Positions 9,566 to 17,811 of a stretch of 64,000 nucleotides of DNA are shown here, in pieces. Origin of the DNA: Azospira oryzae (lineage in GTDB: Bacteria > Pseudomonadota > Gammaproteobacteria > Burkholderiales > Rhodocyclaceae); the NCBI RefSeq assembly GCF_004217225.1, contig NZ_SHKM01000001.1, positions 1,278,137 to 1,342,136 of the forward strand, given 5' to 3'. The notes below the pieces were generated by a model, which worked only from the letters and a program-made list of their open reading frames with translations, made no database searches and had not been told where the DNA came from. The stretch's first letter is position 1; each line of letters opens with the position of its first letter. The translations under genes and the position numbers were made by a program.

Positions 9566-11746
9566 TCAGGCCGCCGCACGGGCGGCCAGGCGCACCCCCA
9601 GTTCGTCCAGCAGCCGCAGCAGGGCGTCGGAGGAGGCGAACATCTGCCCCAGCAGGGCCATGGTGGCGGGTGCTGCCGGACTCTGCCGCGCCGCCTCCAG
9701 GCCCCGGGCCTGCTGCGCCAGTTCCCCCAGCAGGCGGAAGCACTCCCGCACCTGGGCCGGGGCGCCGCCCGGCGCCGCAATCATCAGCCACTGGCTGAGG
9801 CCGCAGGCATCGAAGGCCGGCAGCGCCGCCTCCGCCCTCTCCGCCAGCCGGGCAGACACCCGCTCGCGCCACTGGCGGTGCTCGTGGCGCAGGTGGAACA
9901 GCTCGTACAGCCCCTGGTGCCAGGCCAGGCCCTGCAGGGCCGTCCATTCCCGGCGGGCCCGGTAGCCCGCCACCCAGGGCAGGACCGCCTCCGCCGCCAT
10001 GGGCCGGCCGATGCCGAAGCCCTGGCCGATATGGCAGCCCATGGCCACCAGCAGCATGCCGTGCTCCGGGTCTTCCACCCCTTCGGCCACCAGTTCCCGG
10101 CCGAAGACCTGGGCGATCTGCACCACGGCCTGGATGATGGCCGGGTCTTCCCGCTGCTCGAACAGGTTGCGCACGAAGAACTGGTCGATCTTGATGGTGG
10201 CGGCAGGCAACTGGTGCAGATAGGCCAGGGAGGAGTAGCCGGTGCCGAAGTCGTCCAGGGCGAAACGCACGCCCATGCCGGCGCAGGCCCGCATCACCTC
10301 GCGCACGTGGGCCATGTCATCCAGGATGGAGGACTCGAGAATCTCGATTTCCAGGGAGTCGGCCCGGGCGCCGGGCACGTCGGCCAGGGCATGGCGCACC
10401 CGCTCGGGAAAATCGGGCAGTTGCAGGTGGCGGCCGGCGATATTGACGCTGATGCAGGTTTCCAGCCCGGCGCGGCGCCAGGAGACGGCCTGGGCCAGGG
10501 CCTCGCGCATGGCCCACTCGCCGAGACGGATGATGAAGTCGCTGCTTTCCACCACCGGCAGGAATTCTCCCGGCGGCACCATGCCCCGCTCCGGATGGAA
10601 CCAGCGCAGCAGGGCCTCGAAGCCGAGCACCCGGCCGCTGGGCATGTCCACCTTGGGCTGGTAGTACAGCCGCAGTTCCTTGTTCTCCATGGCCAGGTCG
10701 AGTCGCCGCAGCATCTCCCGGCGGGCGTGGGTGCGCTTGTCCTGCTCGCCGTCGAAGAGGCGGAAATAGCCCCGGGCCTCCTGCTTGGCCTGGTGCAGGG
10801 CCATCTGGGCGTGGCGCACCAGGGTGTCGCCATCCTCCGAATCGGCGGGTAGCAGGGCAATGCCGGCGGAGAAGGTGATTTCCACCGCCTCGCCGTCGAT
10901 TTCCAGGGGCGTGCGGTTGGTCTGCAGGGTGCGCACGATGCGCTCGTCCACATCGTCCCAGCCCCCCAGGTCGGGCAGCAGCAACATGAATTCGTCGCCG
11001 GCGATGCGGGCCAGCAGTTCCCCCGGCTGCAGGGATGCGCCGAAGCGCTGCCCCAGGGCCACCAGCACCCGGTTGCCCAGGTCGCTGCCGCGGGCCTCGT
11101 TGAAGGCGCGGAAGTCGTCCACATCCAGGTGCACCAGGGCCAGCCAGCGGCCCGTGGCCCGGGCCCGGACCACGGCCTGGTGCAGGGTGTTGTTGAACAG
11201 GATGGCGTTGGGCAGGCCGGTGAGCGGGTCGTAGTAGGCCGTCTGCTCCACCCGGTGCAGCACTTCCAGCTCGTAGCTGCGGCACAGGGTGATGGAGCGT
11301 CCCAGGCGCTCCAGGATGGGGGAGAACAGCTCCGGCAGGGAAAGACGGGTGGCCGGTCTGGCCGCCCCCAGCAGCAGGATCACCCCCTGCCCCGGCACCG
11401 GCAGCCGCAGCACCACCCCCAGGGGCTTGCGCAGGGCCAGGCCGGCCAGCAGTGCCCCGGCCTCGAACAGGGCCGGGCCGCCCTGCACCAGGGCGGCGGG
11501 CAGTGCCAGGGATTCGCCCTGGCGCCGGATCAGGTGGTAGTCGCCGATGGCCAGTTCCAGGCGACAGCGGCCGTCGGCCGCCCCCTCTTCCTCCACCAGC
11601 CACAGGCCGACGGGGAAGCCGGTGTGGTACATGAAGCGCTGCAGGGTACGCACCATCAGCGGCGCCACATTGACCTCGCCGCCGATGGTCAGCGCCAGGT
11701 CGTAGAGGATGGCCAGGGCCTGTTCGTCGTTTACCGCACCGACCAC
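9566..11746 (-). CDS. GGDEF-EAL protein with CZB-like C-terminal tail
   Basis: The protein has an N-terminal GAF-like region (about 1-170), a GGDEF domain, an EAL domain and a roughly 130-residue tail. The GGDEF motif reads AGDEF (residues 249-253), a variant seen in both active and inactive cyclases. The EAL motif (EALLRW from residue 377) and the downstream DDFGTGYSS loop are intact, so phosphodiesterase activity is likely. The tail (RHEHRQWRERV ... DACGLSQWL) resembles a chemoreceptor zinc-binding (CZB) domain but lacks the later histidines. I propose the GTG at 11746 as start (726 residues); it overlaps the stop of the FIST gene by 16 bases. A single FIST-GGDEF-EAL protein split by a frameshift is the alternative. 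Confidence 0.82.
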   Translation of the reverse strand: MVGAVNDEQALAILYDLALTIGGEVNVAPLMVRTLQRFMYHTGFPVGLWLVEEEGAADGRCRLELAIGDYHLIRRQGESLALPAALVQGGPALFEAGALLAGLALRKPLGVVLRLPVPGQGVILLLGAARPATRLSLPELFSPILERLGRSITLCRSYELEVLHRVEQTAYYDPLTGLPNAILFNNTLHQAVVRARATGRWLALVHLDVDDFRAFNEARGSDLGNRVLVALGQRFGASLQPGELLARIAGDEFMLLLPDLGGWDDVDERIVRTLQTNRTPLEIDGEAVEITFSAGIALLPADSEDGDTLVRHAQMALHQAKQEARGYFRLFDGEQDKRTHARREMLRRLDLAMENKELRLYYQPKVDMPSGRVLGFEALLRWFHPERGMVPPGEFLPVVESSDFIIRLGEWAMREALAQAVSWRRAGLETCISVNIAGRHLQLPDFPERVRHALADVPGARADSLEIEILESSILDDMAHVREVMRACAGMGVRFALDDFGTGYSSLAYLHQLPAATIKIDQFFVRNLFEQREDPAIIQAVVQIAQVFGRELVAEGVEDPEHGMLLVAMGCHIGQGFGIGRPMAAEAVLPWVAGYRARREWTALQGLAWHQGLYELFHLRHEHRQWRERVSARLAERAEAALPAFDACGLSQWLMIAAPGGAPAQVRECFRLLGELAQQARGLEAARQSPAAPATMALLGQMFASSDALLRLLDELGVRLAARAAA

Positions 11747-12885
11747 GAACCGCTCCAGGGAAGACCCACCAGGGTGGCGTTGTGGAACAGGGGGTAGCCG
11801 CCGCAGACGGCGGCCCCGATCTCGCCCAGGGAAAGGGCGCCCCACAGCTTGACCGGCCCCAGGCGCCGGGCCAGTTCGGCCAGCTCCCGATCCATCCCGG
11901 CCGGGCCCATGTGCATGCGTCGCCCGGCACAATAGAAGAGCAACAGGTCGGCGCCGGAGCGCGGCATGGCGGCCAGGCTGGCGGCCAGCTGGGGCACGCA
12001 GCGCTCGGCGCCGCTGCGGGCGTCGAGCAGGGTCAGCACCGAATTGGGCGGAATCTCGCCGACGCAGATGATGCCGCCGCCCTCGTCCAGGGCCACGGGA
12101 ATGCGCACCAGCACCTCGCCGTCGGCCCGCAGGATGCCGAAGGGGAAATGCACGGCGTAGGTATAGAAGTTGTCCCGGTCGATGCTGACCCCGTACTGGC
12201 TGGCCATCATTTCCCCATAGACCTCCAGGGCCGGCCGCCAGTCGATCTGGACGATGCGGTTGCCGCTGGCGGAGGTGGCGGTGATGACCTGTTCGGGCAC
12301 CTGGAAGCCGTGTTCGAGCACGGCGCCCTGGTGGCCCGGCAGAAGCTGCAGCAGCACTCCGTCGGCGATGCAGTGCTCCTGGTCGAACAGGCAGGGGATG
12401 GCAACGAAACGCTCGCTGCCCGCATTGACCCCGGCGTAGTGCACCCGGTCGGCCAGGGCCAGGTACCAGGCATCCAGGTGGGTGGCGATGTTCGGCACCA
12501 GGGCATCGAAGATGCAGAACAGGGTGGCCTCGGTGTCGTCGTCCAGCTGGGCATCGACATAGGCGGCGAGACGGCTGGCCAGGGGCGCCACCGCCTCGGC
12601 CCGGGACACGCCCTCCACCAGCAGGGGCGGCGGCGCTCCGTGCAGGGGCAGCAGCACCACTCCCCGGGGCAAGGCCCCGTCTTCCTGCAGCAGGGCCGGG
12701 AAGACCGCCCCGGCCAGGCTGACGCCGGCGCTGCGGCAGGCTGCCTGCAGCAGGGGCACGGCCTCGGCGCTGGCCTCGGCCACCAGGGCGAGGACGGAAT
12801 ACCCGGGCAGGCTCTCATGCCAGGCCGCCAGCACGGCCTCCAGGGCCTGGCCGGTCGGGGCTTCCAGATAGCGGGGGGAATCCAT
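11731..12885 (-). CDS. FIST domain sensory protein
   Basis: This 384-residue soluble protein has the FIST_N/FIST_C arrangement: PLHGAPPPLLVEGVSRAEA, HYAGVNAGSERF and a C-terminal GADLLLFYCAGRRMHMG segment followed by GALSLGEIGA and HNATLVGL. FIST modules are predicted small-ligand (amino-acid-like) sensors found with c-di-GMP enzymes and kinases. I chose the ATG at 12885 because the upstream 21 codons look non-conserved. The protein ends abruptly after the FIST_C strand, and the GGDEF-EAL gene starts inside its last codons, so the two probably form one sensing unit. Confidence 0.85.
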   Translation of the reverse strand: MDSPRYLEAPTGQALEAVLAAWHESLPGYSVLALVAEASAEAVPLLQAACRSAGVSLAGAVFPALLQEDGALPRGVVLLPLHGAPPPLLVEGVSRAEAVAPLASRLAAYVDAQLDDDTEATLFCIFDALVPNIATHLDAWYLALADRVHYAGVNAGSERFVAIPCLFDQEHCIADGVLLQLLPGHQGAVLEHGFQVPEQVITATSASGNRIVQIDWRPALEVYGEMMASQYGVSIDRDNFYTYAVHFPFGILRADGEVLVRIPVALDEGGGIICVGEIPPNSVLTLLDARSGAERCVPQLAASLAAMPRSGADLLLFYCAGRRMHMGPAGMDRELAELARRLGPVKLWGALSLGEIGAAVCGGYPLFHNATLVGLPWSGSWSVR

Positions 12886-13087
12886 GGTGGAAGACGGGAA
12901 ACGGGAACGATTTGGGGCGCCCATTGTCGCACAGCCCCCCGCAGCCACGGCTGCAATCCGTCACGGATCGGCCACCAGCGCCAAATCCATGGCACAGGAA
13001 GGGTTGTTTTGCCGCCCGCCCCGGGGCGAGAATGGCAAAAAAAGGGCGCGGCTTTTCCGCAGTCCCACATTCTCAGGGAAAACTCAT

Positions 13088-13588
13088 ATGCAACGATTGC
13101 TGGCAACGGCCCTGCTGGCCGCCCTCCTGCCTGCCGCGCCCCTCGGTGCGGCGGAAAACCTGCCGCCGGTGGAAGTGTTCGCCCCGGTGCCCTGCCTGGC
13201 CTGCATCGACTGGGCCGAGCACCTGCGGCAGAACGGCTTCAGCGTCACCATGAAGGAAACGGCGGACATGGCGGCCCTGAAAAAGCGCCTGAAAGTCCCC
13301 GCCGCGGTGGAGTCGGTACATACGGCCCGGGTCGCCGGCTACTTCATCGAAGGCCATGTGCCGGCCGAGGACATCAAGGAGCTGCTCAAGGAAAAGCCCA
13401 AGGCCCGGGGCCTGGCCGTGCCCGGCCTGCCCGCCGGGGCGCCGGGACGGGAGGCTTCCAACCCCAGCTGCGAGCGGGGCTGCACGGTGCTCGATTCGAC
13501 GCCGGAGCAGCGGGAAGTGCGACGGGAGCTGTACGACACCCTGCTGGTGGATCTCAAGGGCCAGACCCGCATCTTCAACCGGCACTAG
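13088..13588 (+). CDS. Secreted DUF411 family protein
   Basis: The 166-residue product has a signal peptide (MQRLLATALLAALLPAAPLGAAE) and a DUF411 core. It has a CLACIDWAEHL motif, here CxxC instead of the usual CGCC, then GYFIEGHVPAEDIKELLKEKP and GLAVPGLP. DUF411 proteins are often found near copper-handling genes and are thought to bind metal. The usual methionines of the PGMPxGSPGME segment are replaced here (PGLPAGAPGRE), so metal affinity may differ. The C-terminal extension after residue 120 contains two more cysteines. A paralogue sits at 56162-56578. Confidence 0.8.
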   Translation: MQRLLATALLAALLPAAPLGAAENLPPVEVFAPVPCLACIDWAEHLRQNGFSVTMKETADMAALKKRLKVPAAVESVHTARVAGYFIEGHVPAEDIKELLKEKPKARGLAVPGLPAGAPGREASNPSCERGCTVLDSTPEQREVRRELYDTLLVDLKGQTRIFNRH

Positions 13589-13697
13589 GCGGGGCCAGGG
13601 CCGGTCCGGGGACGGCCTTACGACGGCAACATGGGGGTGCTACACTCAGGGCCACAACACAGGCCCCAGGGCCCCGTATAACCATAGCGCCCCGACC

Positions 13698-14429
13698 ATG
13701 CCCGATCCCGCCCCCGCCAAGGACATCGCTCCGGAAATCCCCGCCGAGAACCGGGTCAACCTGGACGAAGCCCGCCTGCAGATAGGCGACGCCCTGCAGC
13801 TGCAACCCAACGGCGACGCCAACGCCGCCCGCCACTACGTCAAGCTGATCGGCTTCACCAAGGGCGCCAGCGTCCTGGTCAGCACGCCCAAGGTGGACGG
13901 CGCCTACATTTTCGTGCGGGACGGCCAGAACTACGTGGTGCGGGCCTTCTCCGGCAAGAACGCCTACGCCTTCTCCACCACGGTGGTGCGTTCCGTGGCC
14001 GTACCCTATCCCTACCTGCACCTGTCCTACCCCAAGGACGTGCGCGCCCTGGTGGTGCGCCGCGGCGCCCGGGCCAAGGTCAATCTCATCGCCAGCGCCC
14101 GCCGCCTCGACGCCCAGGGCCAGGAAAGTCCGGACGCCTGCGCCGCCAGCATCCGCAACGTCAGCATCTCCGGCGCCATGCTGGCCTCGCCCCATCCCCT
14201 GGGGCTCCAGGGCGACAGCATCCGCCTCTCCTTCAAGATCGCCCTGGCCGACATCATTTCCCTGGTGACCCTGGATGCGGTCATCCGCGCCGTCAATCCG
14301 GGCGGCGAAGACCTGGGCCCCGGCATGATCGGCTACGGCCTGGAATTTGTCGGCGGCGAAGCCCAGGACCGCATCACCCTCACCGCCTTCGTCTACCAGA
14401 AGCTGCTGGAGCAGGACGCGGCAACTTAG
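13698..14429 (+). CDS. YcgR-like PilZ domain c-di-GMP receptor
   Basis: The 243-residue protein has an N-terminal YcgR-type beta-barrel region (about 25-115) and a C-terminal PilZ domain (about 118-235). The c-di-GMP signature is intact: RRGAR (RxxxR) at the start of the domain and NVSISG (N/DxSxxG) about 40 residues later. Proteins of this layout act as flagellar brakes or motility effectors when c-di-GMP rises. No flagellar gene is in the window, so the partner is unknown. It stands 109 bases after the DUF411 gene and has its own ATG preceded by a short AT-poor spacer. Confidence 0.88.
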   Translation: MPDPAPAKDIAPEIPAENRVNLDEARLQIGDALQLQPNGDANAARHYVKLIGFTKGASVLVSTPKVDGAYIFVRDGQNYVVRAFSGKNAYAFSTTVVRSVAVPYPYLHLSYPKDVRALVVRRGARAKVNLIASARRLDAQGQESPDACAASIRNVSISGAMLASPHPLGLQGDSIRLSFKIALADIISLVTLDAVIRAVNPGGEDLGPGMIGYGLEFVGGEAQDRITLTAFVYQKLLEQDAAT

Positions 14430-14448
14430 AACCAGAGCGGAAGCCGCC

Positions 14449-14829
14449 ATGTTGCACTACCTGCCGCCGGCCATACTGCTTGCTGTTCTCCTGGCACCAC
14501 CGCTTTGCCTGGCTCGCTGGCCAGACAGATTTTCCTGGCCGACGCGTTACGCCCTCGCCGCTCTCCCCCTGCTGTACACCACAGGAGGCTGGCAGCTAGG
14601 GCTTGCCGGAGTGAATTTCTTCGCTTGCCAAGGCCACAGCAAGGACCTGCACGATTGCTGGCGCTGGGGCCTGGATTTCACGCCCCTGGTCGACCACGGT
14701 CTGTTCCTCATAATTCCTGGCCTATACATTGCCCTGCCCCTGTCCTGCTGGCTGCTGCTAAATACGGGAGCAAGACAGCTCGGCGCCTGGTACCTTCGCC
14801 TGTTGCAGGAAAGAAAAGGCAAGCGCTGA
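14449..14829 (+). CDS. Small hypothetical membrane protein
   Basis: I do not recognise this 126-residue product. It has three likely membrane segments (about 3-22, 33-52 and 83-106) and a basic C-terminus (RLLQERKGKR). A central stretch, FFACQGHSKDLHDCWRWG, has two cysteines that could form a disulfide outside the membrane. It begins 20 bases after the PilZ gene and ends just before a strong terminator, so it may be the last gene of that unit. Its base composition is somewhat less GC-rich than the neighbours, which could mean recent arrival. Confidence 0.6.
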   Translation: MLHYLPPAILLAVLLAPPLCLARWPDRFSWPTRYALAALPLLYTTGGWQLGLAGVNFFACQGHSKDLHDCWRWGLDFTPLVDHGLFLIIPGLYIALPLSCWLLLNTGARQLGAWYLRLLQERKGKR

Positions 14830-14860
14830 AGCGACGGGCATAAGCGACGGGCATATCACC

Positions 14861-14897
14861 AAGAAAAAAGCCGAACGGAACGTTCGGCTTTTTTCTT
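14861..14897 (+). terminator. Rho-independent terminator
   Basis: The stem AAGCCGAACG / CGTTCGGCTT with a GAA loop is followed by TTTTTCTT. The A-run on the left arm makes it work on both strands. It ends the transcript of the PilZ and small membrane protein genes and also faces the end of the minus-strand thioredoxin gene. Confidence 0.9.
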
Positions 14898-15021
14898 GCC
14901 TTGCCCTAGGCGAATGGGGGCGGCGCCAACTGTCATTGCTGAGGTTGCCACCGCTCCTGAAACACCGCCCCGGCTGGTCTTGCTCGTAGCACTTGCTGTT
15001 ACGGTTCCAGAGCGGACAAAC

Positions 15022-15678
15022 CTAGTCAGCGCTCCCAGCGGGCGGCCCGGCACGCTGGCGCAGACGCTCCTGGAAGGCCTGGGGATGCCCCAGGTAGGCG
15101 GAGACGTCGATGCTCTGCAGGCCCTCCGCCGTTTCGAGGACGAAAGTGGGAAAGCCCTGGGCGCCGACCCGGGCCATGAATTCCCGGGTGTCGCGGAAAT
15201 GGGCCTGCACCGCCTCGCCCGACAGTTGCGTCAGAGTCTCGGCAAAGGCGGCGGCATCGAGCCCGAGGGATGCGGCCAGTTCCACCAGCACCGACGGCTC
15301 GGCGATGCGGCGGCCTTCTTCATAGTGGGCCACCTGCAACCGGGCCAGCATGTCCAGCCCGCGGCCGGCCAGCTGCTCGGCGGCCAGCATGGCGGCGGTG
15401 GGCGGCTCGGAGTCGAAGACGGCGCCGTTGTCCCGGAGCAGGCCGTCCGTGTAGGCAGGGCCGAAGGGCTGGCCGCTCAACTGGGCGATCCGCTGGTCAT
15501 GGGGTTGGACATAGGCGCGCAGCTGGGGCGTCACCGCCTGGCGTCGGGCGCCGGCCATCATGCCGCCGCTGCGGGGCCGCACCGGCAAGACATCGCGGGC
15601 CGCCCGCACCAAGGGGGCGGCGCCATAGCACCAGCCGCACAGCGGGTCGTAGAGGTAATGCAGGATCGGGGCAGTCAT
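15022..15678 (-). CDS. DsbA-family thioredoxin-fold protein
   Basis: The 218-residue protein begins with LHYLYDPLCGWCYGAAPLV, the pattern of the DsbA/FrnE/HCCA isomerase group, with a CGWC redox motif at residues 14-17. The all-alpha insertion and the C-terminal GAQGFPTFVLET segment with a cis-proline (FPTF) complete the thioredoxin fold. There is no signal peptide, so it is likely cytoplasmic, as in the FrnE-like subgroup linked to oxidative stress. It follows the metallo-beta-lactamase-fold gene by 91 bases on the same strand and may be co-regulated by the divergent LysR gene. Confidence 0.83.
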   Translation of the reverse strand: MTAPILHYLYDPLCGWCYGAAPLVRAARDVLPVRPRSGGMMAGARRQAVTPQLRAYVQPHDQRIAQLSGQPFGPAYTDGLLRDNGAVFDSEPPTAAMLAAEQLAGRGLDMLARLQVAHYEEGRRIAEPSVLVELAASLGLDAAAFAETLTQLSGEAVQAHFRDTREFMARVGAQGFPTFVLETAEGLQSIDVSAYLGHPQAFQERLRQRAGPPAGSAD

Positions 15679-15769
15679 GGTTCGGGAATTCCTTGGATGG
15701 AGGCGACAAATCAGGATCGTGCCGCCGCCCGGATGGCAGCGGCGCGGTGCTGGCGCAGGGTTTGAGGGC

Positions 15770-16672
15770 TTACCAGTGCATCTCGCCCTTGTTGACCTTG
15801 GCACCGATCTCCAGGGCCACGCCCAGACCGGCCCGGGGGTAGGCCTGCTGCATGGCGGCGATCAGCTCGGCGGCATTGGAGGCTTTGGCAGCTTCCGCGT
15901 CGAAGCGTTGCAGGTAGCTGCGGGTGTAGCCGATGGCGCTGGCATCCAGGGCCGTGCCGGGGGCCATGTGGCCCGGCACCACCAGGGCGGGCTGCAGCGC
16001 CTCGATCTCGTCCAGCTGGGCGAACCAGGCCTGGCGCTGGCTCGCCGTCCGGGTATCGGCGGTCCAGACGTGCAGGTTGCCGAAGATGGCGATATTGCCG
16101 ACCACGGCCCGCAGCGACGGAATCCACACATAGGGGCGATGGGCCAGCTCGCCGCTGGTGCCGCGCACTTCGACGGTCTCGCCGTCGACGCTGAGGCGGG
16201 TGCCCTGCAGCAGTTCCGGCACGATCGGCTGACGGGGCCCGTTGGCGCCCATTTTCGGCCCCCAGAAGGCCATCTTGGCGGCCATTTTGGCCTGGATCTT
16301 TTCCCGCACCGCCGGCGTGGTCAGCACCCGGGCCTGGGGGAAATGGGCTTTGAGCACCTCGGCCCCGAAATAGAAATCCGGGTCCGCATTGCTGATGAAA
16401 ATGGTCGTCAGGGTCTTGCCGCTGTCCAGCACATTGGCCGCCACCCGCAGGGCATCGGCCCGGGTGAAACCGGTGTCGATGACCACGGCTTCGCTCTTGC
16501 CGCTCACCACCACCGCATTGACGTGGAAGCTGTGGCCGTCGGCGTTGTACACCTGTACCTGCAGCGGCGCCGGGGTCCGGGCGGCACCCTGGCTTTGGGC
16601 ATGGCCGGGGGCGACGATGCCGAGGGTCAGGGCGGGAATGGCGAAGCGGGCGATGCGCTTGAGGGAAAACAT
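15770..16672 (-). CDS. Secreted metallo-beta-lactamase-fold protein with altered metal motif
   Basis: The 300-residue product has a signal peptide ending near GHAQ. The fold is recognisable from VVIDTGF near residue 70, the DADALR-like helix, and LVVPGHMAPG late in the protein. The canonical HxHxDH zinc motif, however, reads NADPDF (in ISNADPDFYFGAEVL). At least three metal ligands are therefore missing while the late VPGH histidine remains. Either a different metal site is used or the protein is not a hydrolase. It is divergent from a LysR regulator across 108 bases, the usual layout for a LysR target. Confidence 0.8.
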   Translation of the reverse strand: MFSLKRIARFAIPALTLGIVAPGHAQSQGAARTPAPLQVQVYNADGHSFHVNAVVVSGKSEAVVIDTGFTRADALRVAANVLDSGKTLTTIFISNADPDFYFGAEVLKAHFPQARVLTTPAVREKIQAKMAAKMAFWGPKMGANGPRQPIVPELLQGTRLSVDGETVEVRGTSGELAHRPYVWIPSLRAVVGNIAIFGNLHVWTADTRTASQRQAWFAQLDEIEALQPALVVPGHMAPGTALDASAIGYTRSYLQRFDAEAAKASNAAELIAAMQQAYPRAGLGVALEIGAKVNKGEMHW

Positions 16673-16780
16673 GGAAGTCTCCGTGCATGGATGGGTTGTG
16701 ATGACAGGGCGAACTTTATCTATTGCAAAATGGTTGATAAAGTTCGATCCAGTTGATTATTTATTGCACAAATCGATCAA
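16673..16780. promoter_or_regulatory. Divergent promoter region with repeated AT-rich motifs
   Basis: This 108-base divergent region between the LysR gene and the metallo-beta-lactamase-fold gene is clearly AT-rich against its surroundings. It carries TATTGCAAAA (16721-16730) and TATTGCACAAA (from 16762), and GTTGATAA (16733) and GTTGATTA (16752), as direct repeats. Such pairs are plausible LysR binding sites for autoregulation and target control. No exact operator family can be assigned. Confidence 0.45.
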
Positions 16781-17707
16781 ATGGACCGCCTGACCGCCGT
16801 ACGCGTCTTCGTTGAAGTGGCCGACCGGGGCAGCCTGACCCAGGCCGCCGAGCACCTGGACATGTCGGCGGCCATGGTCAGCCGCTACCTGGCGGCGGTG
16901 GAGGACTGGTTCGACGCCCGCCTGCTGCACCGGACCACGCGCAAGGTCAGCCTCACCGACGCCGGCCTCGCCGCCCTGCCCTCCTGCCGGCAACTGCTGG
17001 AGATAGCCACCGAGGCCCGGCACCTGGCCGCGGCCCGCAACCGGGAGCCGGCCGGGGTGCTGCGCGTCACCACCGCCGGCTCCTTTGCCGACGCCCAGCT
17101 GACGGCGGCCCTGGCGGACTTCCAGCGGCAGCATGAGCAGGTGGAAATCGTCCTCTCGGTGGGGGACAAGCCCACCGACCTGGTGGCGGAACGGGTCGAT
17201 CTGGCGGTACGCATCACCAACACCCTGGACCCGGCCATGATCGCGCGGCCCCTGGCCCGCTGCCGTTCCCTGCTGTGTGCCGCGCCCGCCTACCTGGAAC
17301 GATATGGCAAGCCCGAAACGGCCGAGGACCTGCAGCGGCACCGCTGCATCGCCCACGCCTTCGGCATCGGCAAGCAGTACCGGTTCACGCGCAACGGCGC
17401 CGACCTTGCGGTGCCGGTGAACTGGAGCTTCCACACCAACGAGACGGCGGTGCTGCGGCGGGCCGTGCTGTGCGGCGCCGGCATCGGCATGCTGCCCACC
17501 TACTACCTGGGGGACGACCTGGGCGCCGGCCGCCTGGTGCCCCTGCTGCCGGACCATGAACCGGAAGTGCTGGGCATCCACGCCATCTACCTCTCCCGCC
17601 AGCACCAGCCCCTGGCCCTGCGCCTGCTGGTGGACTTCCTCGCCGAGCGCTTTGCCGGCGATCCGGCGCCGTGGGATCGGGGACTCGATCTGCCCGACCT
17701 CTCCTGA
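16781..17707 (+). CDS. LysR-family transcriptional regulator
   Basis: This 308-residue regulator starts with MDRLTAVRVFVEVADRGSLT, followed by the LysR helix-turn-helix (QAAEHLDMSAAMVSRYLAAVEDWF, LLHRTTRKVSLTDAG). The effector-binding domain spans about 90-295. Its form resembles the CrgA/DmlR subgroup. The likely target is the divergent metallo-beta-lactamase-fold gene and perhaps the thioredoxin gene beyond it; the inducer is unknown. It ends at a strong bidirectional terminator shared with rhlE. Confidence 0.92.
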   Translation: MDRLTAVRVFVEVADRGSLTQAAEHLDMSAAMVSRYLAAVEDWFDARLLHRTTRKVSLTDAGLAALPSCRQLLEIATEARHLAAARNREPAGVLRVTTAGSFADAQLTAALADFQRQHEQVEIVLSVGDKPTDLVAERVDLAVRITNTLDPAMIARPLARCRSLLCAAPAYLERYGKPETAEDLQRHRCIAHAFGIGKQYRFTRNGADLAVPVNWSFHTNETAVLRRAVLCGAGIGMLPTYYLGDDLGAGRLVPLLPDHEPEVLGIHAIYLSRQHQPLALRLLVDFLAERFAGDPAPWDRGLDLPDLS

Positions 17708-17757
17708 ACGGCCGGGGCGACGACGGCCCCGCCAGGGTGCCGCCCCGGCGCCAGACG

Positions 17758-17793
17758 AAAAAAAGGCCGGCGCATTGCTGCGCCGGCCTTTTT
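17758..17793. terminator. Bidirectional terminator between lysR-type gene and rhlE
   Basis: The stem GGCCGGCGCA / TGCGCCGGCC (17765-17774, 17779-17788) has a TTGC loop and is flanked by seven A residues and five T residues. It serves both convergent genes. Confidence 0.92.
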
Positions 17794-17811
17794 CATGGGG
17801 ATCGCCCTGGC

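Noticed and set aside
14898-15021. Possible small RNA gene between the terminator and the thioredoxin gene
   Set aside because: No promoter or second terminator can be seen to define one.
14856-15053. 65-codon minus-strand frame
   Set aside because: It covers the terminator and the end of the thioredoxin gene region, with no ribosome-binding site or conserved look.
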